Below are positions 35,369 to 45,192 of a stretch of 64,000 bases of DNA, piece by piece. The notes under the pieces were generated by a model. It was not told the origin of the DNA and did not search any database. It worked only from the letters and a program-made list of their open reading frames with translations. The stretch's first letter is position 1. Every line of letters begins with the position of its first letter. The translations under genes and the position numbers were made by a program. The stretch is taken from positions 124,001 through 188,000 of the forward strand of contig NZ_AUJP01000012.1 of NCBI RefSeq assembly GCF_000424285.1. The letters run 5' to 3'. Source of the DNA: Butyrivibrio sp. MB2005. GTDB lineage: Bacteria; Bacillota; Clostridia; Lachnospirales; Lachnospiraceae.

Positions 35369-38300
35369 ATGTCATTTGCACATTTGCACGTCCATACAGA
35401 GTATTCACTTCTGGATGGATCTAACAAGATAAAAGAATATGTAAAAAGGATAAAGGAGCTTGGCATGACGGCCGGAGCCATCACGGATCACGGTGTCATG
35501 TACGGCGTTATCGATTTTTATAAAGCTGCGCTGGATGCAGGGATAAAGCCCATCATCGGGTGCGAGGTTTATGTGGCTCCCGGTTCCCGTTTTGAGAAGG
35601 AAGCAGGTGTTAGTGAGAACAGATACTACCATCTGGTGCTTCTTGCGGAGAACAACAAGGGCTATGAGAATCTGTCGCATATTGTCAGCAGAGGTTTTAC
35701 AGAAGGTTATTATTATAAGCCCCGCGTTGACCTTGAAGTTTTGCAGGAGTTTCATGAGGGAATTATCTGCCTTTCTGCCTGCCTTGCTGGTGAGATTCCC
35801 AAGGCGATTTCAAGAGGCGATATAGAGGAAGCAAGGGCAGCAGCCAGAAGATATGATGAGATTTTCGGCCACGGCAACTTTTTCCTTGAGCTTCAGGACC
35901 ATGGTATTTCTGAGCAGCAGAGGGTGAACCCTGTCCTTATGGCCCTTAGTAAAGAGCTGGATATTCCCCTTGTTGCCACAAACGACTGCCACTACACCTA
36001 TGCTGATGATGCAGAGGCCCACGACCTTTTGCTTTGCATTCAGACAGGTAAAAAGGTTAGCGATGAAGACAGAATGCGCTATGAAGGAGGTCAGTACTAC
36101 GTCAAGAGTGAAGACGAGATGCGACTTCTTTTCCAGTATGCCCAGGATGCCATTGATAATACGCAAAAGATTGCCGACAGATGTAACGTGGAGATCGAGT
36201 TTGGCGTAACAAAGCTGCCTCACTATGATGTCCCTGAAGGCTATGATTCCTGGACTTATTTAAATAAGCTTTGTATTGATGGACTTAATGAGAGATATCC
36301 CGAGGATGACGGAACCATCAGGAAGCAGCTTGATTATGAGCTTTCCGTAATCCAGAAAATGGGATACGTGGATTATTTCCTTATTGTATGGGATTATATC
36401 AACTACTGCAGAGAGAATGATATAGCAGTTGGTCCGGGACGTGGATCGGCAGCAGGCTCTGTTGTTTCATATTGTATGCACATCACAAATATCGATCCTG
36501 TTAAGTATGATCTCCTCTTTGAGAGATTCCTTAACCCCGAGCGTGTATCCATGCCTGATATAGACGTGGACTTCGAGTACGAACGCAGACAGGAAGTTAT
36601 AGACTACGTTACCGAGAAATATGGCGCAGACAAGGTAATTCAGATCATTACCTTCGGTACGCTGCAGCCCAAGGGTGTTATCAGGGACGTGGCAAGAGTG
36701 CTTGATCTTCCATACAGTACAGGTGATAACCTTGCCAAGATGATTCCCACAGAGCTTGGTATGACCCTTGAAAAGGCTTTGTCCATGAATGCTGAGCTAA
36801 GAGGACTTTATGATACAGACCCTCAGGTTCACCATCTTATCGATATGTGTAAGAAGCTTGAAGGACTGCCAAGACATACATCGATTCATGCAGCGGGCGT
36901 TGTTATATGTTCTGCTCCGGCAGAGGATCTTGTGCCTCTCTCAAGATCTGCGGAAGGTAATATCACAACCCAGTTCACCATGACCACCATCGAGGAGCTT
37001 GGACTTCTCAAGATGGATTTCCTGGGACTAAGGACCCTTACTGTAATCAAGGATGCCGCAAGATTTGCCAATGAAACCAATGGTGCAAAGAAGGGTGATC
37101 CAAATTACATTGATATAGACAGTCTTGATTATAACGATGCTCAGGTTTTTGATGCTATAGGAAGCGGACATTGTGAAGGCGTGTTCCAGCTTGAAAGTGC
37201 GGGAATGACCTCCTTCATGAAGGAGCTTAAGCCTCAGAACTTTGAGGATATTGTAGCGGGTATCTCTTTGTATCGTCCCGGTCCCATGGACTTTATTCCG
37301 AAATATATCGCAGGAAAACAGGACGCAAATAATATTACATATTCGACGGATCTTCTTGAGCCCATTCTTTCGCCTACCTACGGCTGTATCGTATATCAGG
37401 AGCAGGTTATGCAGATAGTGCAGAAGCTTGGCGGATATACCCTGGGAAGAGCGGACCTTGTTCGAAGAGCCATGAGTAAGAAAAAACAGCACGTCATGGA
37501 GGTTGAGAGGGAAAACTTCGTAAACGGTAATTCTGAGGAAGGCGTTCCCGGCTGCGTTTCCAAGGGAATTGACGCGGATGTTGCAAATCAGATTTACGAT
37601 TCCATGATGGACTTTGCGAAGTACGCCTTCAACAAGTCTCATGCAGCCTGCTACGCAGTTGTTGCCATGCAGACAGCCTGGCTTAAATACTACTATCCTG
37701 TGGAATTCATGGCAGCGCTTATGACATCTGTAATTGATAACCAGGCAAAGGTATCCTATTACATCATGACCTGCAGAAATATGGGTATAGATGTCCTTCC
37801 GCCTGATGTTAACGAAGGATTTTCCGGATTCTCCGTTGCAAGGTTCGAAGATAACGATGAGAGTAAGGATGAGCGATACAGAGGAAAAGCCATAAGATAC
37901 GCTCTTACATCCATAAAGGGTGTAGGCAGACCTATTATAGAGGGCATAGTAAGAGAGCGTGAGATGGGCGGCAAATTCAGAAATCTTGACGACTTCCTTA
38001 AGCGCATGATGGATGTGGGCGAAGTCAATAAGCGCGCCGTTGAGAATTTCATAAAGGCAGGTGCTCTGGATAGTCTTGGCGGCACAAGAAAACAGTTCAT
38101 GCATGTATATGCAAGGATGATGGACCAGCTCCACGACCGCAATAAGAACAGTTTTGCAGGACAGATGTCCCTGTTTGACTTAGCTCCCAAGGAAGTAAAG
38201 GAGCAGTTTGAGATAAAGCTTCCAGATGTTGGTGAGTATCCTAAGGATATGATCCTGGAATTCGAGAAGGAGGTCCTTGGAATCTACGTATCGGGCCATC

Positions 38301-38893
38301 CTCTTGAAGAATATGAGGCTATGTGGAAAAAGCACATTACTGCCACAACCACGGATTTTTATATCAATGAAGATACCGGAATGCCCACGATTCTCGATGG
38401 TCAGACAGTTACCATAGGAGGCATGATCGCAGATAAAACCACGAAATATACCAAGAACGATCAGCTGATGGCCTTCATAACCCTTGAAGACCTGGTTGGA
38501 AGCGTGGAAGTCATCGTATTTCCCAAGACATACGAGGGCAATGCCGGCAGACTTAATCAGGATGCGAAGGTTTTCATACAGGGAAGAGTATCTGCAGAAG
38601 AGGATAAAGAGGCTAAGCTTATAGCTTCAAAAATCACTTTGTTTGACGAACTTCCAAGAACCGTGTGGATCCAGTTTGCGGACATGGGAGACTATGAAGG
38701 TAAGAAAGATGCCCTGGATGACCTTATCGATGCAAGGAAAAAGGTACCGGGCGCCAGAGACAGCATTGCCATATACCTGAAAGATACAAAGCAGATCAAA
38801 AAGCTGCCATCTTCAAGCAATATCAGAGCCGATGAAGAGACAATTGAGAACCTGAACGGAATATTTGGTGAAGCAAACGTAAAGATTGTCTAA
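35369..38893 (+). CDS. dnaE: DNA polymerase III alpha subunit
   Basis: 1174 residues. The N-terminal PHP domain (HLHVHTEYSLLDGS, ITDHGVMYGVIDFY), the catalytic core with GPGRGSAAGSVVSYC and PDIDVDFEYERRQEVIDYV, the SIHAAGVVI segment, helix-hairpin-helix, and a C-terminal OB domain (TIGGMIADKTTKYTKNDQLM) are all in place. This is the DnaE replicase subunit, distinct from PolC. The start has GAGAGG upstream inside the ABC transporter end. Confidence 0.97.
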   Translation: MSFAHLHVHTEYSLLDGSNKIKEYVKRIKELGMTAGAITDHGVMYGVIDFYKAALDAGIKPIIGCEVYVAPGSRFEKEAGVSENRYYHLVLLAENNKGYENLSHIVSRGFTEGYYYKPRVDLEVLQEFHEGIICLSACLAGEIPKAISRGDIEEARAAARRYDEIFGHGNFFLELQDHGISEQQRVNPVLMALSKELDIPLVATNDCHYTYADDAEAHDLLLCIQTGKKVSDEDRMRYEGGQYYVKSEDEMRLLFQYAQDAIDNTQKIADRCNVEIEFGVTKLPHYDVPEGYDSWTYLNKLCIDGLNERYPEDDGTIRKQLDYELSVIQKMGYVDYFLIVWDYINYCRENDIAVGPGRGSAAGSVVSYCMHITNIDPVKYDLLFERFLNPERVSMPDIDVDFEYERRQEVIDYVTEKYGADKVIQIITFGTLQPKGVIRDVARVLDLPYSTGDNLAKMIPTELGMTLEKALSMNAELRGLYDTDPQVHHLIDMCKKLEGLPRHTSIHAAGVVICSAPAEDLVPLSRSAEGNITTQFTMTTIEELGLLKMDFLGLRTLTVIKDAARFANETNGAKKGDPNYIDIDSLDYNDAQVFDAIGSGHCEGVFQLESAGMTSFMKELKPQNFEDIVAGISLYRPGPMDFIPKYIAGKQDANNITYSTDLLEPILSPTYGCIVYQEQVMQIVQKLGGYTLGRADLVRRAMSKKKQHVMEVERENFVNGNSEEGVPGCVSKGIDADVANQIYDSMMDFAKYAFNKSHAACYAVVAMQTAWLKYYYPVEFMAALMTSVIDNQAKVSYYIMTCRNMGIDVLPPDVNEGFSGFSVARFEDNDESKDERYRGKAIRYALTSIKGVGRPIIEGIVREREMGGKFRNLDDFLKRMMDVGEVNKRAVENFIKAGALDSLGGTRKQFMHVYARMMDQLHDRNKNSFAGQMSLFDLAPKEVKEQFEIKLPDVGEYPKDMILEFEKEVLGIYVSGHPLEEYEAMWKKHITATTTDFYINEDTGMPTILDGQTVTIGGMIADKTTKYTKNDQLMAFITLEDLVGSVEVIVFPKTYEGNAGRLNQDAKVFIQGRVSAEEDKEAKLIASKITLFDELPRTVWIQFADMGDYEGKKDALDDLIDARKKVPGARDSIAIYLKDTKQIKKLPSSSNIRADEETIENLNGIFGEANVKIV

Positions 38894-38920
38894 ATTCTTA
38901 GGTTTAGAGCCCTTCAGATA

Positions 38921-38949
38921 TTGCAGTTGAAAAAAATTTGCGATAATAT
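38921..38949 (+). promoter_or_regulatory. Possible pfkA promoter
   Basis: TTGCAG (38921-38926), 17-bp spacer, TAATAT (38944-38949), 50 bases before ATG 38999. Confidence 0.5.
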
Positions 38950-38998
38950 AATAAACGTAAAAAGAGAATATTTTTTAGGTAAAGAGGTAATACCGATT

Positions 38999-39967
38999 AT
39001 GGCAAAAGAGATAAAAACAATTGGAGTTCTTACCAGTGGTGGTGACGCTCCGGGAATGAACGCAGCAATTCGTGCAGTTGTAAGAAAGGCCCTTGCAAAC
39101 GGTCTTAAGGTTAAGGGTATTAAGAAGGGCTATCAGGGACTTCTTAATGAAGAAATCTATGACATGGACCGCAGAAGCGTAGCTGATATTATTCAGCGAG
39201 GCGGTACAATCCTTGGAACTGCTAGATGTATGGAGTTCACAACTGAAGCTGGTCAGAAGAAAGGTGCCGAGATCTGCAGAAAGCACGGTATCGATGGCAT
39301 GGTAGTTATCGGTGGTGACGGTTCCTACAGAGGTGCTCAGAAGCTTTCAGCGCAGGGAATCAACACAATTGGTATTCCCGGTACTATCGACCTTGATATA
39401 GCTTGTACAGATTATACTATCGGTTTTGATACCGCTATAAATACAGCGATGGACGCTATTGATAAGATCAGAGATACATCTTCTTCACACGAGCGTGTAA
39501 GTATCGTTGAGGTTATGGGACGTCACGCAGGTTACATCGCACTTTGGTGCGCAATCGCTAACGGTGCTGATGATATCCTTCTTCCTGAGAAGTACGACTT
39601 CAATGAGCAGAGAATCATCGACAATATCATTGATAACCGTAAGAAGGGTAAGACACATCACATTATCCTTAACGCAGAGGGTATCGGACACTCAGCTTCC
39701 ATGGCACGTCGTATCGAGGCTGCTACAGGACTTGAGACCAGAGCTTCTATCCTTGGTTACATGCAGCGTGGTGGTAGCCCGACCTGTAAAGACCGTGTAT
39801 ATGCTTCCATGATGGGATGCTATGCAGCTGATATTCTTACAGCAGGCAAGACAAACCGCGTAGTTGCTTACAGAAACGGTCAGTTTGTTGACTACGATAT
39901 CGATGAGGCTCTTGCAATGAAGAAGTCTATCAACGAATATCAGTATGAGATCAGTAAGATTCTCTAA
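38999..39967 (+). CDS. pfkA: 6-phosphofructokinase
   Basis: 322 residues from ATG 38999 (MAKEIKTIGVLTSGGDAPG), preceded by AGAGGT; this start gives the normal PfkA length. GGDGSYRGAQ indicates the ATP-using type (Gly where PPi enzymes have Asp). GTIDLDIACTDYTIGFDTA contains the catalytic Asp; most PfkA have IDNDI where this has LDIACTD, still the same loop. It phosphorylates fructose 6-phosphate in glycolysis. Codon use is strongly biased. A terminator follows. Confidence 0.95.
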   Translation: MAKEIKTIGVLTSGGDAPGMNAAIRAVVRKALANGLKVKGIKKGYQGLLNEEIYDMDRRSVADIIQRGGTILGTARCMEFTTEAGQKKGAEICRKHGIDGMVVIGGDGSYRGAQKLSAQGINTIGIPGTIDLDIACTDYTIGFDTAINTAMDAIDKIRDTSSSHERVSIVEVMGRHAGYIALWCAIANGADDILLPEKYDFNEQRIIDNIIDNRKKGKTHHIILNAEGIGHSASMARRIEAATGLETRASILGYMQRGGSPTCKDRVYASMMGCYAADILTAGKTNRVVAYRNGQFVDYDIDEALAMKKSINEYQYEISKIL

Positions 39968-39984
39968 TCTACATTTGCTTATTG

Positions 39985-40016
39985 CTCCCTTCGGAATTTT
40001 CCGGAGGGAGTTTTCT
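39985..40016 (+). terminator. pfkA terminator
   Basis: CTCCCTTCGG pairs with CCGGAGGGAG across AATTTT, followed by TTTTCT. Confidence 0.9.
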
Positions 40017-40073
40017 ATATCATAGGTTACACAATTAAGGCACAAGTAATCCAAGCGCAAAGGGGGAAAGCCA

Positions 40074-41045
40074 ATGGATGAAAAAAGAAGTACTTTAAAC
40101 GGCAGACTTAGAGCAATTGAAAGTAACGATGATTCTAATATTCTAAAGCTTTACAGAAAAAGTTTTCCAAAGGAATTCCAGTGGTTCTCGGATGAGAGAA
40201 TACTCGATAATACAGTAAGAGATGCAGATTATTGTGTTGAAGCTTCTTTTATCTATGAGGTAGAAGATGGCGGCGTAGCTAAGGCTGCCGGAATTATCAT
40301 AACAAAGCTGTCTCAGTATTATGAGAAGGAAGTATTATCCGATACCATGTGGATCACCATGCTGGCAGTCCGTGAGGAATACAGAGGCTGCGGTGTCGGC
40401 TCAGTGCTTCTTGACGCCGCTGTCAAAAAGGCGAAGGAGCTTGGCATTAAGGAAGTTGTGCTTGGCATGGAGTTTCGAAATCTCTTTTCCGGAATCCCGG
40501 CTCCCGATGATGCAAAGAAGGAATTCTTTAAAAAGGCAGGATTTACTCTTGGGGAAAAGGACCACTATGATATGTCTGCCAATATGCAGGAGAACTTTGT
40601 GCCGGATGAATTTGATGATTCAAAGTGCGAGGGATATCACGTAAAGAGAATGGAAGCGCAGGATGCTGATAAGGTTCTGGACTTCTTACTTAGAGAATTT
40701 CCTGACAGATGGCATTTTGAGATAGATCAGTATATTAAAACAGGCGGTGATTTAAAGCAGGTATTTCTTTTGATACAGGAAAGCGACGGAGATGTTGTGG
40801 GCTTTTCCATGACCCATGACTACGGGGATGCTGACAGAAACGGCGGACTTGGACCTATAGGAATAGGAAGCTCTGTAAGAGGCAAAAAGCTCGGAGGGCT
40901 TATCCTCACAAAGGCTCTTATCGGCCTAAGGGAGCAGGGGGTTCGTGATACCTGCATTGACTGGACGGGAATCGTGGATTTTTATGGCAAATACGGTTTT
41001 CATAAGGAAAGAGTATACAGAGCGGGGAGCATGAATCTAGTCTAA
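40074..41045 (+). CDS. Two-domain GNAT family acetyltransferase
   Basis: 323 residues containing two GNAT folds. The first has the acetyl-CoA loop VREEYRGCGVGSVLLDAAV (about residues 102-120) followed by ELGIKEVVLGM; the second has GIGSSVRGKKLGGLILTKAL (about 263-282) and the C-terminal FYGKYGFHKERVYR. The substrate is unknown. It lies 58 bp before nagA in the same direction and could share its message, which hints at, but does not prove, amino-sugar metabolism. Confidence 0.85.
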   Translation: MDEKRSTLNGRLRAIESNDDSNILKLYRKSFPKEFQWFSDERILDNTVRDADYCVEASFIYEVEDGGVAKAAGIIITKLSQYYEKEVLSDTMWITMLAVREEYRGCGVGSVLLDAAVKKAKELGIKEVVLGMEFRNLFSGIPAPDDAKKEFFKKAGFTLGEKDHYDMSANMQENFVPDEFDDSKCEGYHVKRMEAQDADKVLDFLLREFPDRWHFEIDQYIKTGGDLKQVFLLIQESDGDVVGFSMTHDYGDADRNGGLGPIGIGSSVRGKKLGGLILTKALIGLREQGVRDTCIDWTGIVDFYGKYGFHKERVYRAGSMNLV

Positions 41046-41102
41046 AATATGACGGGTTTATGGCTGCGCTGCCGGCGCAACTACAATAGAGGTGTTTAGA
41101 GT

Positions 41103-42236
41103 ATGAAAATTGAAGGCGGACTTGTTTTTGACGAGAATTACAGTTTTACGAAGAAGGATATTTTTACAGATGGTGAGTTTTTTTCTGAAAAATCATCTGA
41201 CGATGAGGTGATGGATGCAAGCGGCTGCTACGTGATTCCGGGGCTTGTGGATATTCACGTACATGGCTGCATGGGCAGCGATTTTTGCGATGCTACCGCA
41301 GAGTCTATAGAGGATTTCCTTAAATTCGAGGCATCCTGCGGAGTTACGGCTATATGCCCTACCACCATGACAGTTCCCAAGGAAAAGCTTTTGAGAGTCG
41401 CAGATGCCACGAAAGAATACATGGATACGAGGAAAGCTGCAGCTAAGGATGCGGGACATTTTATCGGAATAAATATGGAGGGACCCTTTATTTCTCCTGA
41501 AAAGAAGGGATCTCAGGAGCTTTCCGATATCTGCGATCCTGATGCAGACTTTGTAAGGCAGATGAATGACAGAAGCGGCGGCATGATAAAGCTTGTGGAT
41601 ATTGCACCGGAAAGGCCGGGGGCTTTTGACTTTATAAAGGAACTTAAGGACGAATTCATTATATCCGTTGCTCATACTGACTGCGACTATGATACTGCGC
41701 TTGAAGCAATGAAGCTTGGAGCTCACCATGTGACGCACCTCTATAATGCCATGAGACCTTATCTTCACAGGGCTCCGGGACCTGTTGGAGCCGCAATCGA
41801 TGATAAGGAGTGCATGTCAGAGCTTATAACTGACGGAGTTCACCATCATGGCAGCGTCGACAGGAACACTTTTACACTGCTTGGTGCGGACAGAGTCGTT
41901 CTTATCAGCGACAGCATGAGAGCCACAGGACTTCCTGACGGAACTTATGAGCTTGGCGGTCACGAGGTTTTTGTAAAGGGAAAGAAGGCGCTTTTATCTG
42001 ATGGAACAATAGCAGCCAGCGTCACCAATCTCTTTGACTGCATGATGACAGCGGCAGATGAGATTGGAATTCCTTTTGAGATAGCAGTCAGGTGTGCTAC
42101 TATTAATCCAGCAAAATCAGTTAAGGCTGATGATATGATAGGAAGCATTGAAACCGGTAAATATGCAGATTTTCTCCTGATAGACAAGGACAGCCATACG
42201 CTTAAGCAAGTTGTCTTAAGGGGCAGGAGATTATGA
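41103..42236 (+). CDS. nagA: N-acetylglucosamine-6-phosphate deacetylase
   Basis: 377 residues of the amidohydrolase superfamily. GLVDIHVHGCMGSDFCDA holds the first metal/structural histidines; NMEGPFISPEKKGSQ the metal-binding Glu; VAHTDCDYDTALEAMKLGA and HVTHLYNAMRP further metal/substrate histidines; and VLISDSMRATGLPDG the catalytic Asp. It converts GlcNAc-6-P to GlcN-6-P and acetate. No nagB is in view. Confidence 0.93.
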   Translation: MKIEGGLVFDENYSFTKKDIFTDGEFFSEKSSDDEVMDASGCYVIPGLVDIHVHGCMGSDFCDATAESIEDFLKFEASCGVTAICPTTMTVPKEKLLRVADATKEYMDTRKAAAKDAGHFIGINMEGPFISPEKKGSQELSDICDPDADFVRQMNDRSGGMIKLVDIAPERPGAFDFIKELKDEFIISVAHTDCDYDTALEAMKLGAHHVTHLYNAMRPYLHRAPGPVGAAIDDKECMSELITDGVHHHGSVDRNTFTLLGADRVVLISDSMRATGLPDGTYELGGHEVFVKGKKALLSDGTIAASVTNLFDCMMTAADEIGIPFEIAVRCATINPAKSVKADDMIGSIETGKYADFLLIDKDSHTLKQVVLRGRRL

Positions 42237-42246
42237 TGGTAAGGAT

Positions 42247-43047
42247 ATGATTACAAGTACAAACAACGCAAGAGTTAAGAAAATAGCAGAATACTGCAAG
42301 AAGGCAAAGGCAAGGAGAGAAGACGGCGTCTTCGTAGTAGAAGGCATCCGCATGGTCAGAGAAGTGCCGATAGACCTTCTTAGAGAGCTGTATGTCACAC
42401 CGGAATTTATGAAAAACATATCCGATGATGACAGATATATTATAGAAGAAATAGGCTCATCTGACAGTGCTGTCATAGAAGAGGTGTCAGAGGATGTCAT
42501 GGAAAAGATGGCAGATACCAAGACTCCCCAGGGCGTTCTTGCGGTTGTAAGACAGGCGCAGTGGGAATTGTCCGACATGCTTAAGGACAAGCCCATGCTT
42601 CTTATACTTGAGAATATTCAGGATCCCGGGAACCTTGGCACCATGTTCAGGACCGGCGAAGGCGCCGGAGTAACGGGCATAATAATGAGCTCTGATATGG
42701 CAGATGTATATAATCCCAAGGTTGTCAGATCCACAATGGGAGCTATTTTCAGAATGCCCTTTATTTATGTGGACTCTATTCCTGAAACAGTTAAAGCCCT
42801 TGAAAAAGAGCACGGTGTTATCACCTACGCAGCTCACCTTAAGGGAACAAAGAATTATGATGAGATAGATTATCATGGCCCATGTGCTTTTATGATAGGT
42901 AATGAAGGGAATGGTCTTACAAAGGAGGCAGCTGATGCAGCCTCAGAATATGTGCTCATTCCCATGCTTGGCAAAGTTGAATCTATGAATGCAGCTGTAT
43001 CAGCGGCAGTGCTTACTTTTGAAGCAGCAAGACAAAGGAGGAATTAA
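42247..43047 (+). CDS. SpoU/TrmH family RNA 2'-O-methyltransferase
   Basis: 266 residues. An N-terminal L30e-like substrate-binding domain (NNARVKKIAEYCKKAKARRE) precedes the SPOUT knot domain with its three motifs: ENIQDPGNLGTMFRTGEGAG, FMIGNEGNGL and LGKVESMNAAVSAAVL. It probably methylates a ribose in 23S rRNA or tRNA, as RlmB/TsnR-like proteins do. It follows nagA by 10 bp and precedes proC by 3 bp, so all three are likely on one message. Confidence 0.9.
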   Translation: MITSTNNARVKKIAEYCKKAKARREDGVFVVEGIRMVREVPIDLLRELYVTPEFMKNISDDDRYIIEEIGSSDSAVIEEVSEDVMEKMADTKTPQGVLAVVRQAQWELSDMLKDKPMLLILENIQDPGNLGTMFRTGEGAGVTGIIMSSDMADVYNPKVVRSTMGAIFRMPFIYVDSIPETVKALEKEHGVITYAAHLKGTKNYDEIDYHGPCAFMIGNEGNGLTKEAADAASEYVLIPMLGKVESMNAAVSAAVLTFEAARQRRN

Positions 43048-43050
43048 AGT

Positions 43051-43845
43051 ATGACAATCGGAGTAATAGGACTTGGAAACATGGCAAAGGCCCTTATTGG
43101 CGGAATCATTTCAAAGGGCATCTTTGATCCTCAGGATATCATCGGGGCTGATCCCTTAGAAGCAGCAAGAGAGAAGGCTGAGAAGAAGTTTCAGATTCAG
43201 GTTAAGGACAACAATGCAGATGTGGCAAGAGAAGCGGATGTGATCCTTCTTGCGGTAAAACCTCAGTTTCTTAAGGTTGCCATCGCTGACATCATGGATG
43301 AGATCGATGAGAATAAGCTTATTATCAGCATCGCTGCAGGTAAGTCTCTTGAGTGGATATCCAAAGAGTTTGAGAAGGAAGTAAAGATCATCAGAGTAAT
43401 GCCCAACACTCCCGCACTTGTAGGCGAGGGATGCGCTGCAATCTGTCCCAACAGCCTTTGCAATGACGCTGATCTTAACCTGGCGCTTGATATTTTCAGA
43501 AGCTGCGGCACAGCCAATGTGGTTCCTGAAAACATGATGGATGTTGTTACAGGTGTCAGCGGCTCTTCACCTGCCTATGTATTTCTTTTCATAGAGGCAA
43601 TGGCAGATGCTGCAGTGCTTGGAGGAATGCCCAGGAAGCAGGCCTATGAGTTCGCAGCCCAGGCAGTACTTGGAAGTGCCAAGATGGTCCTTGAGACAGG
43701 TAAGCACCCGGGTGAACTTAAGGACATGGTATGCTCCCCTGCAGGAACAACCATCGAAGCTGTAAAAGTGATGGAAGAATCAGGCTTTAGAGGCATTGTA
43801 ATGGACGCTGTGGAAGCAGCAATACTGAGGAGTAAAGAGCTCTAA
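43051..43845 (+). CDS. proC: Pyrroline-5-carboxylate reductase
   Basis: 264 residues with the N-terminal Rossmann motif IGVIGLGNMAKALIGGI, the conserved VIRVMPNTPALVGEGC, and the C-terminal dimer domain TGVSGSSPAYVFLFIEAMAD and MVCSPAGTTIEAVKVMEESG. It carries out the last step of proline synthesis. It is the last gene of the nagA-rRNA methylase-proC run. Confidence 0.95.
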   Translation: MTIGVIGLGNMAKALIGGIISKGIFDPQDIIGADPLEAAREKAEKKFQIQVKDNNADVAREADVILLAVKPQFLKVAIADIMDEIDENKLIISIAAGKSLEWISKEFEKEVKIIRVMPNTPALVGEGCAAICPNSLCNDADLNLALDIFRSCGTANVVPENMMDVVTGVSGSSPAYVFLFIEAMADAAVLGGMPRKQAYEFAAQAVLGSAKMVLETGKHPGELKDMVCSPAGTTIEAVKVMEESGFRGIVMDAVEAAILRSKEL

Positions 43846-43847
43846 AT

Positions 43848-43908
43848 TTGACAACAATGCTTCGGTTTGTTACAATATGAAAAGTTTTGCAGTAACAATT
43901 ACGTAACA
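43848..43908 (+). promoter_or_regulatory. Promoter and WalR-like box before the cell-wall hydrolase gene
   Basis: TTGACA (43848-43853), 17-bp spacer, TACAAT (43871-43876). Downstream, on the minus strand, TGTTAC-N5-TGTTAC (43892-43908) agrees with the published WalR/YycF consensus TGTWAH-N5-TGTWAH. Its place after the start point suggests repression. Confidence 0.65.
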
Positions 43909-43931
43909 AACTTAAAAAGGAAGCAAAAAAT

Positions 43932-45071
43932 ATGAAGAAGTTGAACGCGTTAATGCAGGGAATTTTCGCATTTACACTGGCGATCCTATTATTCGGAACT
44001 TCCACTGGCATAACGGCAGAGGCTAGAACATTAAACGCCTTGAATAAGAACGATGTGGGTATCGGTAATATTTTGAACCCCACCGATGTTACAGAAATCT
44101 CAGAAGAGGATGTTGCAAAAGCACAGGATGTTGCATCCGCAATTAACAGTCAGCCCGAAGAAGCTGATGAAGAGGAAGAAGACGAAGAGGAGGACGACTC
44201 CAGACTCGTTATGGCAAACGTATCACAGGTAATGAACATCAGAGTATCACCTGAAGATGATGCAGAGAAGCTCGGAGTTCTTTACAAGGACTGTGGTGGT
44301 AAGATTATAGAACAGAAGGACGGTTGGACCAAGCTTGAATCAGGAGATCTGGTTGGCTGGGCCAAGGACGATTATCTCATCTTTGGAGAAGAGGCAGAAG
44401 AGCTTGCACAGGATGTTGGTGTACAGCTCGTATCCAGTAAAGAAGATGCTCTCAGAATCCGTAAGGAAGCTGACGAGGATGCAGAGGTTCTGGGTGTTAT
44501 TACAAATCATGGATTTGTAGAGATGATAGAGGATCTTGGAAACGGTTGGATCAGCGTAGATTATAACGATGAAACAGGTTATGTTCAGGCTGAATATGTA
44601 GAGACCGATTTCAGAATCGATGAAGGCGAGACCATGGCTGCGATCAAGGCCCGCGAGGAAGCAGAAGCTAAGCGTAAGGCTGAAGAAGCAGCTAAGAAGG
44701 CTAAGCTCACAAAGAATACCGGTGCTGTTGCAGCAGGCGCTGATGAGGCAAGACTTCTTGCAGCACTTATTTACTGCGAAGCAGGTAACCAGCCCTATGA
44801 AGGAAAGGTTGCTGTAGGTGCGGTAGTTATGAACCGTGTTAAGAGTGGTGCTTATGCAAACACCATCTCAGGTGTAATTTATGCATCAGGTCAGTTTACT
44901 CCTGCACTTAATGGTTCAGTTGACAGAGTATATGCAGGTAACGTTCCGGATAGTTGTATCCAGGCAGCCAATGCAGCTCTTGCGGGTGAGACCAATGTAG
45001 GCGGATGCACACACTTCAGACGTGCCGGCGGACATGACGGAATTGTTATCGGAGCTCATGTATTCTGGTAA
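43932..45071 (+). CDS. SH3-domain cell-wall hydrolase (SleB-like)
   Basis: 379 residues with a signal peptide (KKLNALMQGIFAFTLAILLF). After an acidic stretch (EEADEEEEDEEEDDS) come two bacterial SH3 domains (about 95-150 and 158-215), a charged helix (ARE..EAKRKAEEAAKKAKL) and a C-terminal Hydrolase_2/SleB domain (LLAALIYCEAGNQPYEGKVA, VVMNRVKSG) whose Glu in CEAGNQPYEGK is the likely catalytic residue. It cuts peptidoglycan outside the cell. It has its own promoter with a WalR-like box. Confidence 0.9.
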   Translation: MKKLNALMQGIFAFTLAILLFGTSTGITAEARTLNALNKNDVGIGNILNPTDVTEISEEDVAKAQDVASAINSQPEEADEEEEDEEEDDSRLVMANVSQVMNIRVSPEDDAEKLGVLYKDCGGKIIEQKDGWTKLESGDLVGWAKDDYLIFGEEAEELAQDVGVQLVSSKEDALRIRKEADEDAEVLGVITNHGFVEMIEDLGNGWISVDYNDETGYVQAEYVETDFRIDEGETMAAIKAREEAEAKRKAEEAAKKAKLTKNTGAVAAGADEARLLAALIYCEAGNQPYEGKVAVGAVVMNRVKSGAYANTISGVIYASGQFTPALNGSVDRVYAGNVPDSCIQAANAALAGETNVGGCTHFRRAGGHDGIVIGAHVFW

Positions 45072-45104
45072 GTTTGAAAATAACAAAATAAATTGATACA
45101 ATAT

Positions 45105-45144
45105 AGCCTGACCGTGGCAGATATGCTGCGATCGGGCTTAATCT
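45105..45144 (+). terminator. Probable terminator of the cell-wall hydrolase gene
   Basis: AGCCTG pairs with CGGGCT and GCAG with CTGC in a long imperfect hairpin, followed by TAATCTATTTTG. Confidence 0.6.
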
Positions 45145-45192
45145 ATTTTGTGACATAATGTTTTTTGGCTTGTATACCGAGGGAGGTACATA

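Noticed and set aside
37028..38134. 368-codon open frame antisense to dnaE
   Set aside because: Lies wholly inside the strongly conserved dnaE coding region, has no ribosome site or recognisable domain, and its composition is that expected of a reverse frame of biased codons.
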